In this document: positions 20,057 through 30,008 of the stretch, in pieces
Layout of the letters: the number at the start of each line of letters is the position of its first letter
How positions within the stretch are numbered: the stretch's first letter is position 1
NCBI RefSeq assembly: GCF_018863195.1
Contig: NZ_JAHKRT010000002.1
Span: 372,001 to 436,000, forward strand
Source: Sphingomonas quercus
Lineage (GTDB): Bacteria > Pseudomonadota > Alphaproteobacteria > Sphingomonadales > Sphingomonadaceae
DNA: 64,000 nucleotides
Direction of reading: 5' to 3'
Made by a program: the position numbers and the translations under genes
Notes under the pieces: model-generated
Told to the model about the DNA's origin: nothing
The model's input: the letters and a program-made list of their open reading frames with translations, nothing else
Databases searched by the model: none

Positions 20057-20057
20057 T
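20027..20057 (+). terminator. Intrinsic terminator upstream of cdc48
   Basis: GGGTCAGCCC (20027-20036) pairs with GGGCTGGCCC (20039-20048) with one G-T wobble, followed by G and eight T residues (20050-20057). It lies 62 bases before the cdc48 start codon, with no upstream plus-strand protein gene to terminate. Confidence 0.85.
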
Positions 20058-20119
20058 CGTGCGCAGAACCCATATCCCTGCTGCCGAGTTGGCAGGTTTC
20101 GAGTGGAGGAAGGGCGCAC

Positions 20120-22399
20120 ATGGCCGATGGCGAACAACCGGGCCGCAAGTTGCAGGTGGCCAATGCCCGGCCGGATGACAGCGGGCGCGGCCTCGCCCGC
20201 CTGTCCCAGGCGACGATGGCGGCGCTCGGGCTGGTGGAGGGCGACGTCGTGGAGATCGTCGGCAAGCGCTCGACGCCTGCCCGCGCCTTCCTGCCCTATC
20301 CTGAGGATGAGGGTCTCGACATATTGCGGCTGGATGGCCTGCAGCGCGCCAATGCCGGCGTCGGCTCGGGCGATTTCGTCGAGATTCGCAAGGGCCAGAG
20401 CCAGCCGGCGAGCCGAGTCGTGTTCGCGCCGGCCCAGCAGAATCTGCGGCTGACCGGTTCGGGCGCGGCGTTGAAGCGCAGTTTCCAGATGAAGCCGATC
20501 GCGCAGGGCGACATCGTCGCGACCACCGCGCAGCAGCGGCTCGACGGCGACAATCTGCCGCCTCAGCTCCGCCAGATGCTCAACCGGCCGGCCTATTCGT
20601 TGCAGGAAATCCGTCTCAACGTCGTCTCGACGACGCCCAAGGGCTTCGTCCACATCGACGCCAATACCGAGGTCGAGCTGCGCCCCGAATATGAGGAGGC
20701 GAAGGATCAGCGCCGCGCCGACGTCACCTATGACGATATCGGCGGCCTCGGCGACACCATCGATCAGGTGCGCGAGATGGTCGAGCTGCCGTTGCGCTAT
20801 CCGGAGCTGTTCCAGCGCCTCGGCGTCGATCCGCCCAAGGGCGTGCTGCTGCACGGGCCGCCCGGCACCGGCAAGACCCGCCTCGCGCGCGCCGTCGCCA
20901 ATGAGAGCGAGGCGCAGTTCTTCCTGATCAATGGGCCGGAGATCATGGGCTCGGCCTATGGCGAGAGCGAGAGCCGGCTGCGTCAGGTGTTCGAGGAGGC
21001 GGCCCGCAACGCGCCCTCGATCGTGTTCATCGACGAGATCGACTCGATCGCGCCCAAGCGCGGCCAGGTGACGGGCGAGGCGGAGAAGCGCATCGTCGCC
21101 CAGCTGCTGACGCTGATGGACGGGCTGGAGGCGCGCGCCAACCTCGTCGTCATCGCCGCCACCAACCGGCCCGAGGCGATCGACGAAGCGCTGCGGCGGC
21201 CGGGCCGGTTCGACCGCGAGATCATCGTCGGCGTGCCCGACGAGCGCGGCCGCCGCGAGATCCTCGGCATCCACACCCGCGGCATGCCGCTCGGCGACAA
21301 GGTCGATCTCGAGGAGCTGGCGCGGACCACCTATGGTTTCGTCGGTGCCGACCTCGCGGCGCTGAGCCGCGAGGCCGCGATCGAGGCAGTGCGCCGCATC
21401 ATGCCGCAGCTCAACCTCGAGGAGCGCACCGTGCCGCCCGAGGTGCTCGATGCCCTGTCGGTGACGCGGGAGGATTTCCTCTCCGCGTTGAAGCGCGTGC
21501 AGCCGTCGGCGATGCGCGAGGTGATGGTGCAGGCGCCGAACGTGTCATGGGAGGATGTCGGCGGCCTTTCCGAGACAGTGGAGAAATTGCGCGAGGGGGT
21601 CGAACTGCCGCTGACCCGCCCGGACGCCTTCCGCCGCCTCGGCATCCGGCCGGCCAAGGGCTTTCTGCTCTATGGCCCGCCCGGCACCGGCAAGACGCTG
21701 ATCGCCAAGGCGGTGGCGCGCGGCGCGCAAGCCAATTTCATTGCCACCAAATCATCGGACCTGCTCTCCAAATGGTATGGCGAGAGCGAGCAGCAGATCG
21801 CGCGGCTGTTCGCCCGCGCGCGCCAGGTAGCGCCGACGGTGATCTTCTTCGACGAGCTGGACAGCCTCGTGCCCGCGCGCGGCGGCGGCCTCGGCGAGCC
21901 GCAGGTGACCGAGCGCGTGGTCAACACCATCCTCGCCGAGATGGACGGGCTGGAGGAATTGCAGTCGGTGGTGGTGATCGGCGCCACCAACCGGCCCAAC
22001 CTCGTCGATCCGGCGCTGCTGCGGCCGGGCCGCTTCGACGAGCTGATCTACGTGCCGGTGCCGGACGAGCCGGCGCGCGCCCACATCCTGCGCATCCGCA
22101 CGCGCAAGATGCCGCTGACCGACGATGTCGACCTCGATTCGGTCGCGGCGCGCACGGAGCGCTATACCGGCGCCGATCTGGAAGGGCTGGTACGCCGTGC
22201 GGGCATGCACGCGCTGCGCGAGGACAGCGACCTGCGCATGCGCCATTTCGAGAAGGCGCTGGAGGAATCGAATCCCAGCGTCACTGCCGAGATGGAGCAT
22301 GATTACGAGCAGATCGCCTCGCGGCTGAAGCAGGATGCGGCGGCGATGCAGCCGATCGGCTTCGTCGGCCCCGGCATGCTGCGGCCGCGCGACGGGTGA
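20120..22399 (+). CDS. CDC48/VCP-type AAA ATPase
   Basis: This 759-residue protein has full Cdc48/VAT architecture. An N-terminal double-psi barrel substrate domain covers about residues 8-90 ([19 protein letters not shown]), followed by a beta domain to about 190 and two AAA modules. D1 has Walker A GPPGTGKT at 246-253 and Walker [10 protein letters not shown]2 has Walker A at 519-526 and Walker B VIFFDELD. Arginine-finger segments RPGRFDRE and RPGRFDEL are both present. Such ATPases form hexamers that unfold or extract proteins. In bacteria the client system is largely unknown. An intrinsic terminator and the motif TTTTTTCGTGCGCA lie in the upstream region. Confidence 0.93.
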   Translation: MADGEQPGRKLQVANARPDDSGRGLARLSQATMAALGLVEGDVVEIVGKRSTPARAFLPYPEDEGLDILRLDGLQRANAGVGSGDFVEIRKGQSQPASRVVFAPAQQNLRLTGSGAALKRSFQMKPIAQGDIVATTAQQRLDGDNLPPQLRQMLNRPAYSLQEIRLNVVSTTPKGFVHIDANTEVELRPEYEEAKDQRRADVTYDDIGGLGDTIDQVREMVELPLRYPELFQRLGVDPPKGVLLHGPPGTGKTRLARAVANESEAQFFLINGPEIMGSAYGESESRLRQVFEEAARNAPSIVFIDEIDSIAPKRGQVTGEAEKRIVAQLLTLMDGLEARANLVVIAATNRPEAIDEALRRPGRFDREIIVGVPDERGRREILGIHTRGMPLGDKVDLEELARTTYGFVGADLAALSREAAIEAVRRIMPQLNLEERTVPPEVLDALSVTREDFLSALKRVQPSAMREVMVQAPNVSWEDVGGLSETVEKLREGVELPLTRPDAFRRLGIRPAKGFLLYGPPGTGKTLIAKAVARGAQANFIATKSSDLLSKWYGESEQQIARLFARARQVAPTVIFFDELDSLVPARGGGLGEPQVTERVVNTILAEMDGLEELQSVVVIGATNRPNLVDPALLRPGRFDELIYVPVPDEPARAHILRIRTRKMPLTDDVDLDSVAARTERYTGADLEGLVRRAGMHALREDSDLRMRHFEKALEESNPSVTAEMEHDYEQIASRLKQDAAAMQPIGFVGPGMLRPRDG

Positions 22400-22403
22400 A
22401 GGC

Positions 22404-22440
22404 CGGGGATTGGCGGGGCGATCCGCCTCGCCAATCCCCG
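22404..22440. terminator. Long inverted repeat after cdc48
   Basis: CGGGGATTGGCG (22404-22415) pairs perfectly with CGCCAATCCCCG (22429-22440), a 12-bp stem with a 13-base loop. It sits between the convergent cdc48 and monooxygenase genes. There is no T-tract, so it may protect the 3' end more than it terminates. Confidence 0.55.
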
Positions 22441-22478
22441 CCTCGAAGGTTCAGCGCGATGCGGCGGTGTCGCGGCGA

Positions 22479-22802
22479 TCACCGCTCCCAGTCATAGGAC
22501 CGCGTCACGCTGCTGACGATCAGCTCGTAGCTTTCATACCAGCGCATCCGCCCCAGCTCGCGGATGCGGGCGTGCTCGGCGTCGTCGCGCCAGGCGAGCG
22601 CGCTCGCCTCGTCCGCCCAATAGCTGACGGTGAGGCCAAAGCCGTCCGCTCCGCGCGCGGAATGGATGCCGAGATAGCCGGGCATCGCCGCGGCGCGCGC
22701 TCCCATGGACTCGGCGGCGGCTTCATAGCCGGTGGCGTCCTCGCCCGTCCGCCGGGAGGCAAAGATCACCGCAATCGTTCCGGCTACATATTTATTCGTC
22801 AT
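22479..22802 (-). CDS. Antibiotic biosynthesis monooxygenase (ABM) domain protein
   Basis: This 107-residue single-domain protein has the ABM/ferredoxin-like fold. The segment GYLGIHSARGADGFGLTVSYW (about residues 42-62) is the conserved strand region and is followed by WRDDAEHARIRE. Members act as small cofactor-free oxygenases or as ligand-binding dimers; the substrate is unknown here. The gene is divergent from the methyltransferase gene at 22966. Confidence 0.8.
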   Translation of the reverse strand: MTNKYVAGTIAVIFASRRTGEDATGYEAAAESMGARAAAMPGYLGIHSARGADGFGLTVSYWADEASALAWRDDAEHARIRELGRMRWYESYELIVSSVTRSYDWER

Positions 22803-22860
22803 CCGATCGCGCTCCTTGCCCGGATCGACGTGACGGCGATAACGTGATCGTGCCGCGAAT

Positions 22861-22886
22861 GGAACGGTCTGCCGTCTCCATGCGTC
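22861..22886 (+). promoter_or_regulatory. EcfG-like promoter candidate ahead of the methyltransferase
   Basis: GGAAC (22861-22865), a 17-base spacer and CGTC (22883-22886) differ by one base from the EcfG consensus GGAAC-N16/17-CGTT. The predicted start near 22893 leaves a 70-base leader to the ATG at 22966. Confidence 0.3.
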
Positions 22887-22965
22887 GGGCGCTTGCGTTT
22901 ACGTGGCAGTTTTGCGAACGGCTGGAGTTCCGCCCGATTCTCAGGGCGATGCGTTGGGAGTGGAC

Positions 22966-23574
22966 ATGCCGGGATTTTCCGCAGACACCGCCGTCGGCCG
23001 CCGGCCGGCCGCGATTGGTCCGCTGGGCCTCTTCTTCCGGGAGTTCGTGCGACATCCGGTGATGGTCGGCTCGATCATTCCCTCCTCGCGCGCCTGCATC
23101 GATCGCACGCTGAAGGCGGTCGACTGGGCGGCGACCAAGGTGTTCGTCGAATATGGCCCCGGCGTCGGCACCTTCACTCGCGTCGTGCTGGAGCGGATGG
23201 CGCCGGACGCGACGCTGGTGGTGATCGACACCAACAAGAGCTTCATCGACTATCTCGGGCAGACCATCCACGACAGCCGGTTGCAGCGTTGCCATGGCTC
23301 GGCCGCGGAGGTCGGCTCGATCCTCGCCGGGCTCGGCTTCGATCATGCCGATTATATTCTGTCGGGCCTGCCCTTCTCGACGCTGCCGCTGGGCGTCGGC
23401 GACGCCATCGCCCGCGAGACCCATGCCGCGCTGCGCCCGGGCGGCGCCTTCCTCGTCTATCAGTTCAATCCGCGCGTCCGGAACTTCCTCGTCCCCCATT
23501 TCCTCCGCATCGACGACGATATGGAATGGATGAACGTGCCTCCGTGCAAGATCTGGACCGCCTGGAAGGACTGA
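22966..23574 (+). CDS. PmtA-like class I SAM-dependent methyltransferase
   Basis: This 202-residue methyltransferase carries SAM motif I, VEYGPGVGTFT, and the PmtA/KsgA-like segments FFREFVRHPVMVGSIIPSS at the N-terminus and ILSGLPFSTLP (a post-I motif). The closest characterised relatives are phosphatidylethanolamine N-methyltransferases of alphaproteobacteria. Substrate is inferred from the family and from its convergent cardiolipin-synthase-like neighbour. The ATG at 22966 with GGGAG just upstream is preferred over a GTG at 22903. Confidence 0.8.
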   Translation: MPGFSADTAVGRRPAAIGPLGLFFREFVRHPVMVGSIIPSSRACIDRTLKAVDWAATKVFVEYGPGVGTFTRVVLERMAPDATLVVIDTNKSFIDYLGQTIHDSRLQRCHGSAAEVGSILAGLGFDHADYILSGLPFSTLPLGVGDAIARETHAALRPGGAFLVYQFNPRVRNFLVPHFLRIDDDMEWMNVPPCKIWTAWKD

Positions 23575-23580
23575 CCGGGC

Positions 23581-24732
23581 TCACTCGAACCCGAAGTTCA
23601 GCCGCCGCGTCAGGCGATAGTCGAGGATCGCGACCACGAAATAGGCCAGCGACCAGCGCAGCCGCAGCAGCGGCCCGACCTTGTCGTGATCGGCGTTGGT
23701 GACTTCGCGCGACTCCGCCCATTCCGCTTCGGCCCACCGGCGCAGATGCGCGGCGAAGGCGGCGTCCTCGACGCGCAGCATCAGCTCGAGATTGAGGTAA
23801 AGGCTGCGCATGTCGAAATTGGCCGAACCGATATGGACGCGGTCGTCGACGACGTAGAGCTTGGTGTGCAGCCGCGCCGGCTGATACTCCGCCACGCGCA
23901 CCCCCCGTCGCAGCAGCCGCCTGTAGGTATGCCGCGCCGCGCCGATCGTGGCATTGTTGTCGGAAAGTGCGGCGGTGATGATTCGCGCCTCGCCGCGGTT
24001 GCGGCGCACGACCCGCTCGATGCGCCGCAGGTTGCCCGGATTGGGCGCGAAATAGGCCGCGATCACGTCCAGCCGCCGGGCGTTGGCGATATCCACCCGC
24101 ATCACCTGCGCCCAGGGGGAGGGGCCGCGCGTCGGCCCCCCGAACAGCCACCGCAGCGGCGCGCCCCGGTGCCACTCACTATGGCGGACGAGCGCGCGGC
24201 GGAGCGTGCGCACCTTGGCCTTGGGGTCGTGCGTCCAGGCGACGAGCGTGTCGAACCAGGGCGCCAGCCGCCCCGCCGCCGGGCCTTCGACAAGCAGGCC
24301 GAGATCGCGCCACTGGCCGTTGAAATAGCCGTCCTCGACGTTGAAGCCGCCGATCAGCGCGCGCGCCTCGTCGGCCAGCGTCATCTTCTGGTGATTGCGC
24401 AACAGGTATCGGCGACCGAAGCGCGGGATGAACCGGCACAGATCCACCCCCGAATCGGTGAGCGGCTGGAGGAAGGCGTCGCTGAGCGGGCTGCCGAAGC
24501 CGTCGATGATCAGCGACACGCTCACCCCCCGGCGCGCGGCGGCGACCAGCGCGTCACGCACCCGCCGGCCGGACTCGTCGTCGGCGAAGATATAGTAGAG
24601 CAGCCTGAGCGAGCGTTCCGCCCCCTCGATCAGCGCGATCAGCGTCGCGAGGCGCGCGGGACCGGCGGTGAGCGGCGTCAGCCGGTCCGCGCCGATCGCA
24701 AACGGCCTGTCCCACTCGTCCGCGCGCTCCAT
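23581..24732 (-). CDS. Phospholipase D family protein, cardiolipin synthase-like
   Basis: This 383-residue protein has two PLD catalytic motifs: HQKMTLAD (His114) and HTKLYVVDD (His289), each followed by GGFN or GSANFD. Cardiolipin synthases use this pair to exchange a phosphatidyl group between two phosphatidylglycerols. It lacks the two N-terminal transmembrane helices of ClsA and resembles the soluble ClsB/ClsC type. The ATG at 24732 is favoured; another ATG at 24768 would add 12 residues. The gene converges on the PmtA-like methyltransferase gene, 6 bases apart. Confidence 0.88.
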   Translation of the reverse strand: MERADEWDRPFAIGADRLTPLTAGPARLATLIALIEGAERSLRLLYYIFADDESGRRVRDALVAAARRGVSVSLIIDGFGSPLSDAFLQPLTDSGVDLCRFIPRFGRRYLLRNHQKMTLADEARALIGGFNVEDGYFNGQWRDLGLLVEGPAAGRLAPWFDTLVAWTHDPKAKVRTLRRALVRHSEWHRGAPLRWLFGGPTRGPSPWAQVMRVDIANARRLDVIAAYFAPNPGNLRRIERVVRRNRGEARIITAALSDNNATIGAARHTYRRLLRRGVRVAEYQPARLHTKLYVVDDRVHIGSANFDMRSLYLNLELMLRVEDAAFAAHLRRWAEAEWAESREVTNADHDKVGPLLRLRWSLAYFVVAILDYRLTRRLNFGFE

Positions 24733-24853
24733 GGGCGTTCCCTTGCGGGCGTGGCGCGAAGCTGGCAAGCCTCGGTTTCATTGACTTCCGCGCCCGGCAT
24801 CGCTACCTGCGGCGCCTTTCCCTTCCCCAAGGCTTTACCGGGAGCAGCTGCCC

Positions 24854-25195
24854 ATGGCGCGCGTCACCGTCGAGGATTGTGTCGACAAGGTTCCGAACCG
24901 CTTCGATCTCGTGCTGCTGGCCGCGCATCGCGCCCGCCAGATCTCCGGGGGTGCGGAGCTGACGATCGACCGCGACCGCGACAAGAACCCGGTGGTCGCG
25001 CTGCGCGAGATCGCCGAGGAGATGGTGGTGCCGGTCGAGCTGCGCGAAGCGGTGGTCAACTCGCTCCAGCGCGTCCAGCTCGACGAGGATGACGCGCCCG
25101 ACGCGATCGGCAACCTCGCCCAGTCGGCCGAGGCGCTCCGCCTCACCGCCGCCGCCCCGCCGCGCAACCAGAACGCCGGCGGCGACTACGAGTAA
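24854..25195 (+). CDS. rpoZ: RNA polymerase omega subunit
   Basis: Omega (113 residues) chaperones and stabilises the beta-prime subunit and takes part in ppGpp binding in proteobacteria. [20 protein letters not shown] and HRARQISGG are diagnostic, and the C-terminal tail is a low-complexity extension. The relA/spoT gene that often follows rpoZ is absent; hbd follows after a structured gap. Confidence 0.96.
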   Translation: MARVTVEDCVDKVPNRFDLVLLAAHRARQISGGAELTIDRDRDKNPVVALREIAEEMVVPVELREAVVNSLQRVQLDEDDAPDAIGNLAQSAEALRLTAAAPPRNQNAGGDYE

Positions 25196-25222
25196 GCGAA
25201 GGGGATGTCGCCGCCTCCCATG

Positions 25223-25296
25223 ACGGGCGGACCGGCACCCCGCCGCCCCCACCGTACGCGTCACCTTGAACGGGTTTCACGGTCCGCCCGTACGGT
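25223..25296. repeat. Overlapping inverted repeats between rpoZ and hbd
   Basis: ACGGGCGGACCG (25223-25234) pairs with CGGTCCGCCCGT (25280-25291). ACCGTACG (25251-25258) pairs with CGTACGGT (25289-25296). The right arms share three bases, so the full stems are mutually exclusive. No gene lies in this 157-base gap. Confidence 0.6.
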
Positions 25297-25352
25297 TGCT
25301 CCGCGCCACGCCAGCTCCTAGAGGCCGATCTTCCTGAAGGCGGAGGCGTGGC

Positions 25353-26222
25353 ATGGAAGTCGTTGGCGTGATCGGTGCAGGGCAGATGGGCGCTGGCATC
25401 GCGCAGGTCTCCGCACAGGCCGGCTACCGCGTGCTGTTGTCCGATGTCTCGCAGGACGTGGCGGCGAAGGGCAAGGCGGGCATCGCCAGGCAGCTGTCCC
25501 GGCTGGTCGAGAAGGAGAAGATCGCCGCAGCCGATGCCGAGGCCGCGCTCGCCCTGATCGAGCCGGTCGCCAGCACCGACGCGATGGCGCCCGCCGCCCT
25601 CGTCATCGAGGCGGCGACCGAGCGCGAGGATATCAAGCGCAAGATCTTCGAGGGCGTCGGCAAGGTGCTCGGGTCGGACGCCATCCTCGCCAGCAACACC
25701 TCGTCCATCCCGATCACCCGGCTCGCCCAGGCCTCGCCCGATCCGGCGCGATTCATGGGCGTGCATTTCTTCAATCCGGTGCCGGTGATGCGCCCGATCG
25801 AGCTGATCCGCGGCCTTGCCACCTCGGAGGCGACGGTGAACGCGGTCGAGGCGTTCGCGCAGCGGCTCGGCAAGACGGTGGTCCACGCCAATGACGCGCC
25901 CGGCTTCATCGTCAACCGCGTGCTGATCCCGTTCCTCAATGAGGCCTGCTTCGCGCTGGGCGAGGGCGTCGCCAATGTGCGCGACATCGACGCGGCGGTG
26001 TCGCTCGGCCTCAATCACCCGATGGGGCCGCTGACGCTGGCCGATTTCATCGGCCTCGACACCTGCCTCAACATCGCGCGCGTGATGCTGGAAGGTACCG
26101 GCGATCCCAAGTTCAGGCCGGCGCCGCTGCTCGTCAAATATGTCGAGGCCGGCTGGCTCGGCCGCAAGACCGGCAAGGGCTTCTACGATTATTCGGGGCC
26201 CGAGCCGGTGCCGACACGCTGA
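25353..26222 (+). CDS. hbd: 3-hydroxybutyryl-CoA dehydrogenase
   Basis: The enzyme oxidises or reduces between 3-hydroxybutyryl-CoA and acetoacetyl-CoA with NAD(P). The 289 residues match the family. The Rossmann dinucleotide motif GAGQMGAG is at residues 7-14, [11 protein letters not shown] contains the catalytic His region, and the C-terminal domain begins [12 protein letters not shown]. The protein has no fused hydratase, so it is the short-chain single-function type. In this position it could serve butyrate/PHB-type metabolism; no partner genes are adjacent. Confidence 0.93.
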   Translation: MEVVGVIGAGQMGAGIAQVSAQAGYRVLLSDVSQDVAAKGKAGIARQLSRLVEKEKIAAADAEAALALIEPVASTDAMAPAALVIEAATEREDIKRKIFEGVGKVLGSDAILASNTSSIPITRLAQASPDPARFMGVHFFNPVPVMRPIELIRGLATSEATVNAVEAFAQRLGKTVVHANDAPGFIVNRVLIPFLNEACFALGEGVANVRDIDAAVSLGLNHPMGPLTLADFIGLDTCLNIARVMLEGTGDPKFRPAPLLVKYVEAGWLGRKTGKGFYDYSGPEPVPTR

Positions 26223-26264
26223 GGGAGGTGACGGACGCCGCGCGCCTCCCTATCGTCGCGGCGC

Positions 26265-26909
26265 ATGACCGATAGCGTTCCGCCCGCCTATCCGCGTGGG
26301 CTTTTCACCTTCAGCCTCGTCTATGGCGGCCTCGTCTGCATGGCGGGCGTGCTCGGCAACAAGCTGATCGCGCTCGGCCCGCTGGCGGTGGAGGCGGGCA
26401 TTTTCGCCTTCCTGCTGCTCGTCGTCACCTCTAGCGCCATCGCCGAGCTTTACGGCCGGGCGACGGCCAACCGCACCGTGATCACCGGCTTCCTGCCGAT
26501 GATCCTGTCGATGCTGCTGATCCAGCTGGTGCTGGTGCTGCCCGCCTCGCCGGAGATGCCGGCCGACCGGCTGGCTGCGTTCGAGGCGATTCTCGGCCAG
26601 AGCGCGCGGCTGATGCTGGCCGGCCTCATCGCCTATGGCACCTCGCAGATTCTCAACGTGACGATCTTCACGGCGATGAAGGGGCGCGAGGGCGGCCGGC
26701 TGCTGTGGCTGCGCGCCGGCGTCTCCTCGATCTGCTCGCAGCTCGTCGATACCGGCCTGTTCATCACCATCGCCTTCTGGGGCGTGTTCCCGATCGGCCC
26801 GATCCTCGTCGGGCAGGCGATCGCCAAGGTGGTGCTGTCGGCGCTGGTGGTGCCGCCGCTCATTTACCTGTTCGTCGCCATCGGCCGCCGGCTGGACGCG
26901 CGGGGATAG
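26265..26909 (+). CDS. Queuosine precursor transporter, YhhQ/VUT family
   Basis: This 214-residue inner-membrane protein with six predicted helices imports queuosine precursors such as preQ1 or preQ0. Family marks are SSAIAELYGRATANRTV and RAGVSSICSQLVDTGLFITIAFWG. The window also encodes queA at 62354, so the organism appears to combine import with at least the late steps of queuosine synthesis. A preQ1 riboswitch was looked for in the 42-base gap upstream and not seen. Confidence 0.9.
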   Translation: MTDSVPPAYPRGLFTFSLVYGGLVCMAGVLGNKLIALGPLAVEAGIFAFLLLVVTSSAIAELYGRATANRTVITGFLPMILSMLLIQLVLVLPASPEMPADRLAAFEAILGQSARLMLAGLIAYGTSQILNVTIFTAMKGREGGRLLWLRAGVSSICSQLVDTGLFITIAFWGVFPIGPILVGQAIAKVVLSALVVPPLIYLFVAIGRRLDARG

Positions 26910-26936
26910 GGCGCGGCGCCAATCCCGCCCGCTTCC

Positions 26937-27020
26937 TCACCCTGAACCTGGTGCAAGGCCACCCCTCCGCATCCCGGGCGTTCCGGGTGAGTGTATGCGG
27001 GACCCAGGTTCAGCCTGACG
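26937..27020. repeat. REP-like intergenic inverted repeat
   Basis: CTGAACCTGG (26942-26951) and CCAGGTTCAG (27004-27013) are exact inverted arms, followed on the right by CCTGACGAA. The right arm shares CAGGTTCAGC-TGACGAA with the element at 34482-34570. It lies between the transporter gene and argB. Confidence 0.7.
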
Positions 27021-27082
27021 AAATCGGATGAAGGGGCCGCGCACGGTAGAAGGGTAACAACGATGACGCTAAGGGCGCTTGC

Positions 27083-27994
27083 ATGAACACGAATCCCGTC
27101 CACGGTCCCGATCCCGCGCTGCTCGCCAAGGCGGAGACCCTCACCGAGGCGCTGCCCTATCTGCAGCGCTACGCCGGCAAGACCTTCGTCGTGAAATATG
27201 GCGGCCACGCCATGGGCGATCCGGAATTGCAGCGCGACTTCGCCGAGGACGTCGTCCTGCTCAAGGCGTGCGGCATCAATCCGGTGGTGGTGCATGGCGG
27301 CGGCCCGCAGATCGGCGCGATGCTGAAGCGGCTCGGCGTCGAATCGCGCTTCGTCGACGGGTTGCGGGTCACCGACAAGGAGACCGCCGAGATCGCCGAA
27401 ATGGTGCTGGCCGGCTCGATCAACAAGGAGATCGTCGGCTGGATCGCAGCGGCCGGCGGCAAGGCGATCGGCATCTCCGGCAAGGATGCGGGACTGGTGC
27501 TGGCCGAGAAGGTGCATCGCACCGAGCCGGACCGGTTGCAGGGCATCGAGCGCCACGTCGATCTCGGCTTCGTCGGCGAGCCGGTGTCGGTGGATCGCAC
27601 GATCCTCGACACGCTGGCCGGCGCCGGCGTCATCCCGGTGATCGCGCCGGTCGGCATCGGCGCCGACGGGCACACCTATAATATCAACGCCGATACCATG
27701 GCCGGCGCGATCGCGGGCGCGGTCGGCGCGTCGCGCTTCTTCCTGCTGACCGACGTGCCCGGCGTGCTCGACAAGGAGAAGAACCTCGTCACCGATCTGA
27801 CGCCGGCCGACGTCGCGACGCTGCGCGCGGACGGGACCATCTCCGGCGGCATGATCCCGAAGCTCGAGACCTGCGTCGCCGCGGTCGAGGCGGGGGTCGA
27901 CGCCGCGGTGGTGCTCGACGGGCGGGTGCCGCACGGCATGCTGCTGGAAATCTTCACTCGCCGCGGGGCCGGCACGCTGATCCGCAAGGGCTGA
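27083..27994 (+). CDS. argB: Acetylglutamate kinase
   Basis: ArgB phosphorylates N-acetylglutamate, the second step of arginine synthesis, and is usually the arginine-sensitive one in the cyclic pathway. The 303 residues include the amino acid kinase glycine loop [20 protein letters not shown], the N-acetylglutamate-binding GLRVTD and the C-terminal [12 protein letters not shown]. The N-terminal helix (about residues 1-30) of the hexameric, arginine-inhibited type is present. A later arginine gene, argG, lies at 34580 on the other strand. Confidence 0.96.
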   Translation: MNTNPVHGPDPALLAKAETLTEALPYLQRYAGKTFVVKYGGHAMGDPELQRDFAEDVVLLKACGINPVVVHGGGPQIGAMLKRLGVESRFVDGLRVTDKETAEIAEMVLAGSINKEIVGWIAAAGGKAIGISGKDAGLVLAEKVHRTEPDRLQGIERHVDLGFVGEPVSVDRTILDTLAGAGVIPVIAPVGIGADGHTYNINADTMAGAIAGAVGASRFFLLTDVPGVLDKEKNLVTDLTPADVATLRADGTISGGMIPKLETCVAAVEAGVDAAVVLDGRVPHGMLLEIFTRRGAGTLIRKG

Positions 27995-28056
27995 TTGTTG
28001 TGGTGTCGCGCCCGCGCGCCTAGATAGGACGCGCCGGCCACCACCTTGGAGCAAGC

Positions 28057-28350
28057 ATGGACGCCATTTACGCTATCCTCCAGATTCTGCTGAACGTCGT
28101 CTGGTGGATCATCATCATCCAGGCGATCCTCTCCTGGCTGGTGGCGTTCAACGTCATCAACACCCACAATGATTTCATCCGTCAGCTGCTCTACGCGCTC
28201 GATCGGGTGACGGAGCCGCTGTACCGGCCGATCCGCCGTATCCTGCCGGATTTCGGCGGGCTCGATTTCTCGCCGATCGTGGTGCTGATCCTGCTCTACA
28301 TCCTGCAGAATGTGCTGCTCCCCAAGATCTTCCTCGGTTCCCTCTACTGA
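28057..28350 (+). CDS. YggT family membrane protein
   Basis: This 97-residue protein with two hydrophobic segments matches YggT/CCB3. The family is known in chloroplasts for haem attachment to cytochrome b6 and in bacteria for osmotic-shock tolerance and division-site association; the exact role is unsettled. VTEPLYRPIRRILP is the conserved amphipathic turn. It sits between argB and folD, as in many alphaproteobacteria. Confidence 0.9.
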   Translation: MDAIYAILQILLNVVWWIIIIQAILSWLVAFNVINTHNDFIRQLLYALDRVTEPLYRPIRRILPDFGGLDFSPIVVLILLYILQNVLLPKIFLGSLY

Positions 28351-28419
28351 TCGAAGCGATTAGGGTGTTGGTCGAGCGCGGGGTGCAAGGCGCCCTGCAC
28401 TTGATCAGGAGATCGTGAG

Positions 28420-29310
28420 ATGACCGCCGCCCTCGTCGACGGAAAGGCTTTTGCCTCGGGCCTGCGCGCCCGCATCGCGGAGGCCGTGCCGGCTTTCGTC
28501 GCAGCGGCCGGACGCGCCCCGGGGCTGGCAGTCGTCATCGTCGGCGACGATCCGGCGAGCCACGTCTATGTCCGCGCCAAGGGCCGCGCCACGCGCGAGG
28601 CGGGGATGGAGAGCTTCGAGCATCGCCTGCCCGCCCACGCCCCCCAGGCCGACCTGCTCAATCTCGTCGAGGCGCTCAACGCCGATCCGGCGGTGGACGG
28701 CATCCTCGTCCAGCTGCCGCTGCCCCGCCACATGGACGAGGCCGCGGTGATCGCGGCGATCGATCCCGACAAGGATGTCGACGGCTTCCACGTCGTCAAC
28801 GCCGGCCGGCTGGCGGTGGGCGCGCCGGGCATGGTGCCATGCACCCCGCTCGGCTGCCTGATGCTGCTCAAGGATCGGCTGGGCGATCTCACCGGCCTCG
28901 ATGCCGTGGTGATCGGGCGGTCCAACATCGTCGGCAAGCCGATGGCGCAATTGCTCATCGCCGAAAGCTGCACCGTCACCGTCGCGCATAGCCGTACCCG
29001 CAACCTGCCCGATCTGGTCGCCCGCGCCGACATCGTCGTCGCCGCCGTCGGCCGCCCGGAAATGATCAAGGGCGAATGGCTGAAGCACGGCGCCACCGTC
29101 ATCGATGTCGGCATCAATCGCGTGCCCGGCGAGGAAGAGGGCAAGACGCGGCTGGTCGGCGATGTCGATTTCGCCTCGGCCGCGGCGGTGGCCGGCGCGA
29201 TCACGCCGGTGCCCGGCGGCGTCGGGCCGATGACCATCGCCGTGCTCCTGCGCAACACGCTGGTCGCGGCCCATGCGCGCGCCGGACTGGCGCCTCCAGA
29301 GGGTTTCTGA
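28420..29310 (+). CDS. folD: Bifunctional methylenetetrahydrofolate dehydrogenase/cyclohydrolase
   Basis: FolD interconverts 5,10-methylene- and 10-formyl-tetrahydrofolate with NADP. The 296 residues have the catalytic lysine region [13 protein letters not shown] (Lys near residue 54), QLPLPRHM, the folate/NADP segment [13 protein letters not shown] and the Rossmann stretch [16 protein letters not shown]. The [10 protein letters not shown] signature lies near the C-terminus. The final stop overlaps the probable CTG start of the next gene. Confidence 0.97.
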   Translation: MTAALVDGKAFASGLRARIAEAVPAFVAAAGRAPGLAVVIVGDDPASHVYVRAKGRATREAGMESFEHRLPAHAPQADLLNLVEALNADPAVDGILVQLPLPRHMDEAAVIAAIDPDKDVDGFHVVNAGRLAVGAPGMVPCTPLGCLMLLKDRLGDLTGLDAVVIGRSNIVGKPMAQLLIAESCTVTVAHSRTRNLPDLVARADIVVAAVGRPEMIKGEWLKHGATVIDVGINRVPGEEEGKTRLVGDVDFASAAAVAGAITPVPGGVGPMTIAVLLRNTLVAAHARAGLAPPEGF

Positions 29311-30008
29311 TCCACGCCGCCCTCCTGCTCCTCGCCTCGACCACGGGGCCGGTGTGGGAGGCGGAGCGCGCCTTCGCCGCCCTCGCCCAGCGCGATGGCC
29401 AGTGGACCGCATTCCGCGCCACCGCCGCGCCCGACGCGATGATGTTCGCGCCGACCAGGGTCCGCGTCCATGATCTGCTGGCCGATCGCAAGGATCCGCC
29501 GCGCGGCAGCCTGATGTGGTGGCCGGCGCGCGCCGTCACCGCCTGCGATGCCAGCCTCGCTTTCTCGACCGGCCCATGGCTGCGGCCGGGGCGGGGACAG
29601 GGCAGCTTCTCGACGATATGGCGGCGCCAGCCTGATGGCGGCTGGAAATGGCTCTATGATTCCGGTGGCGACGTGGCCGTGCCGGCTGCCGCCGGAGACC
29701 GCGTCCGGGCCACCCGGCCGGCCTGCCGCAACCTGCCGCCGGCGACGCGCGCGGCGGCGCCGGAGGGCCGCACGGACCTTGCCGCGCTGACCCGCAACGC
29801 GGCGCCGGGGCTGCTCGTGCGCGGTGGCGGCGGCGGCGCGCTGGACGTCCGCGATGCCATCGCCGGGGGGGTGTCCGACGACCGCAGCCTGCGCTGGACG
29901 GTCAATGATCTGGCCGGGGCCGGCGAGGGCGCACACCTCTTCCGGCTGTGGACCTGGAACGGGGCGGCCTATCGCCTCGCCGTCATCGAGGTTATCGCAG
30001 GCGGATGA
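29307..30008 (+). CDS. Secreted hypothetical protein
   Basis: This 233-residue frame begins with a clear signal-peptide-like stretch ([10 protein letters not shown]) followed by [21 protein letters not shown]. It ends in a beta-rich region containing [10 protein letters not shown]. No ATG, GTG or TTG precedes the hydrophobic segment within a sensible distance. A CTG at 29307, overlapping the folD stop, is the best start and would be a rare start codon. The stop overlaps the marC ATG (ATGA). Function unknown; the N-terminal half resembles DUF4440-like SnoaL folds only loosely. Confidence 0.65.
   Translation: MIHAALLLLASTTGPVWEAERAFAALAQRDGQWTAFRATAAPDAMMFAPTRVRVHDLLADRKDPPRGSLMWWPARAVTACDASLAFSTGPWLRPGRGQGSFSTIWRRQPDGGWKWLYDSGGDVAVPAAAGDRVRATRPACRNLPPATRAAAPEGRTDLAALTRNAAPGLLVRGGGGGALDVRDAIAGGVSDDRSLRWTVNDLAGAGEGAHLFRLWTWNGAAYRLAVIEVIAGG

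Noticed and set aside
26223-26264. preQ1 riboswitch ahead of the YhhQ-type transporter
   Set aside because: The gap is only 42 bases and lacks the conserved loop and A-rich tail of the known classes.
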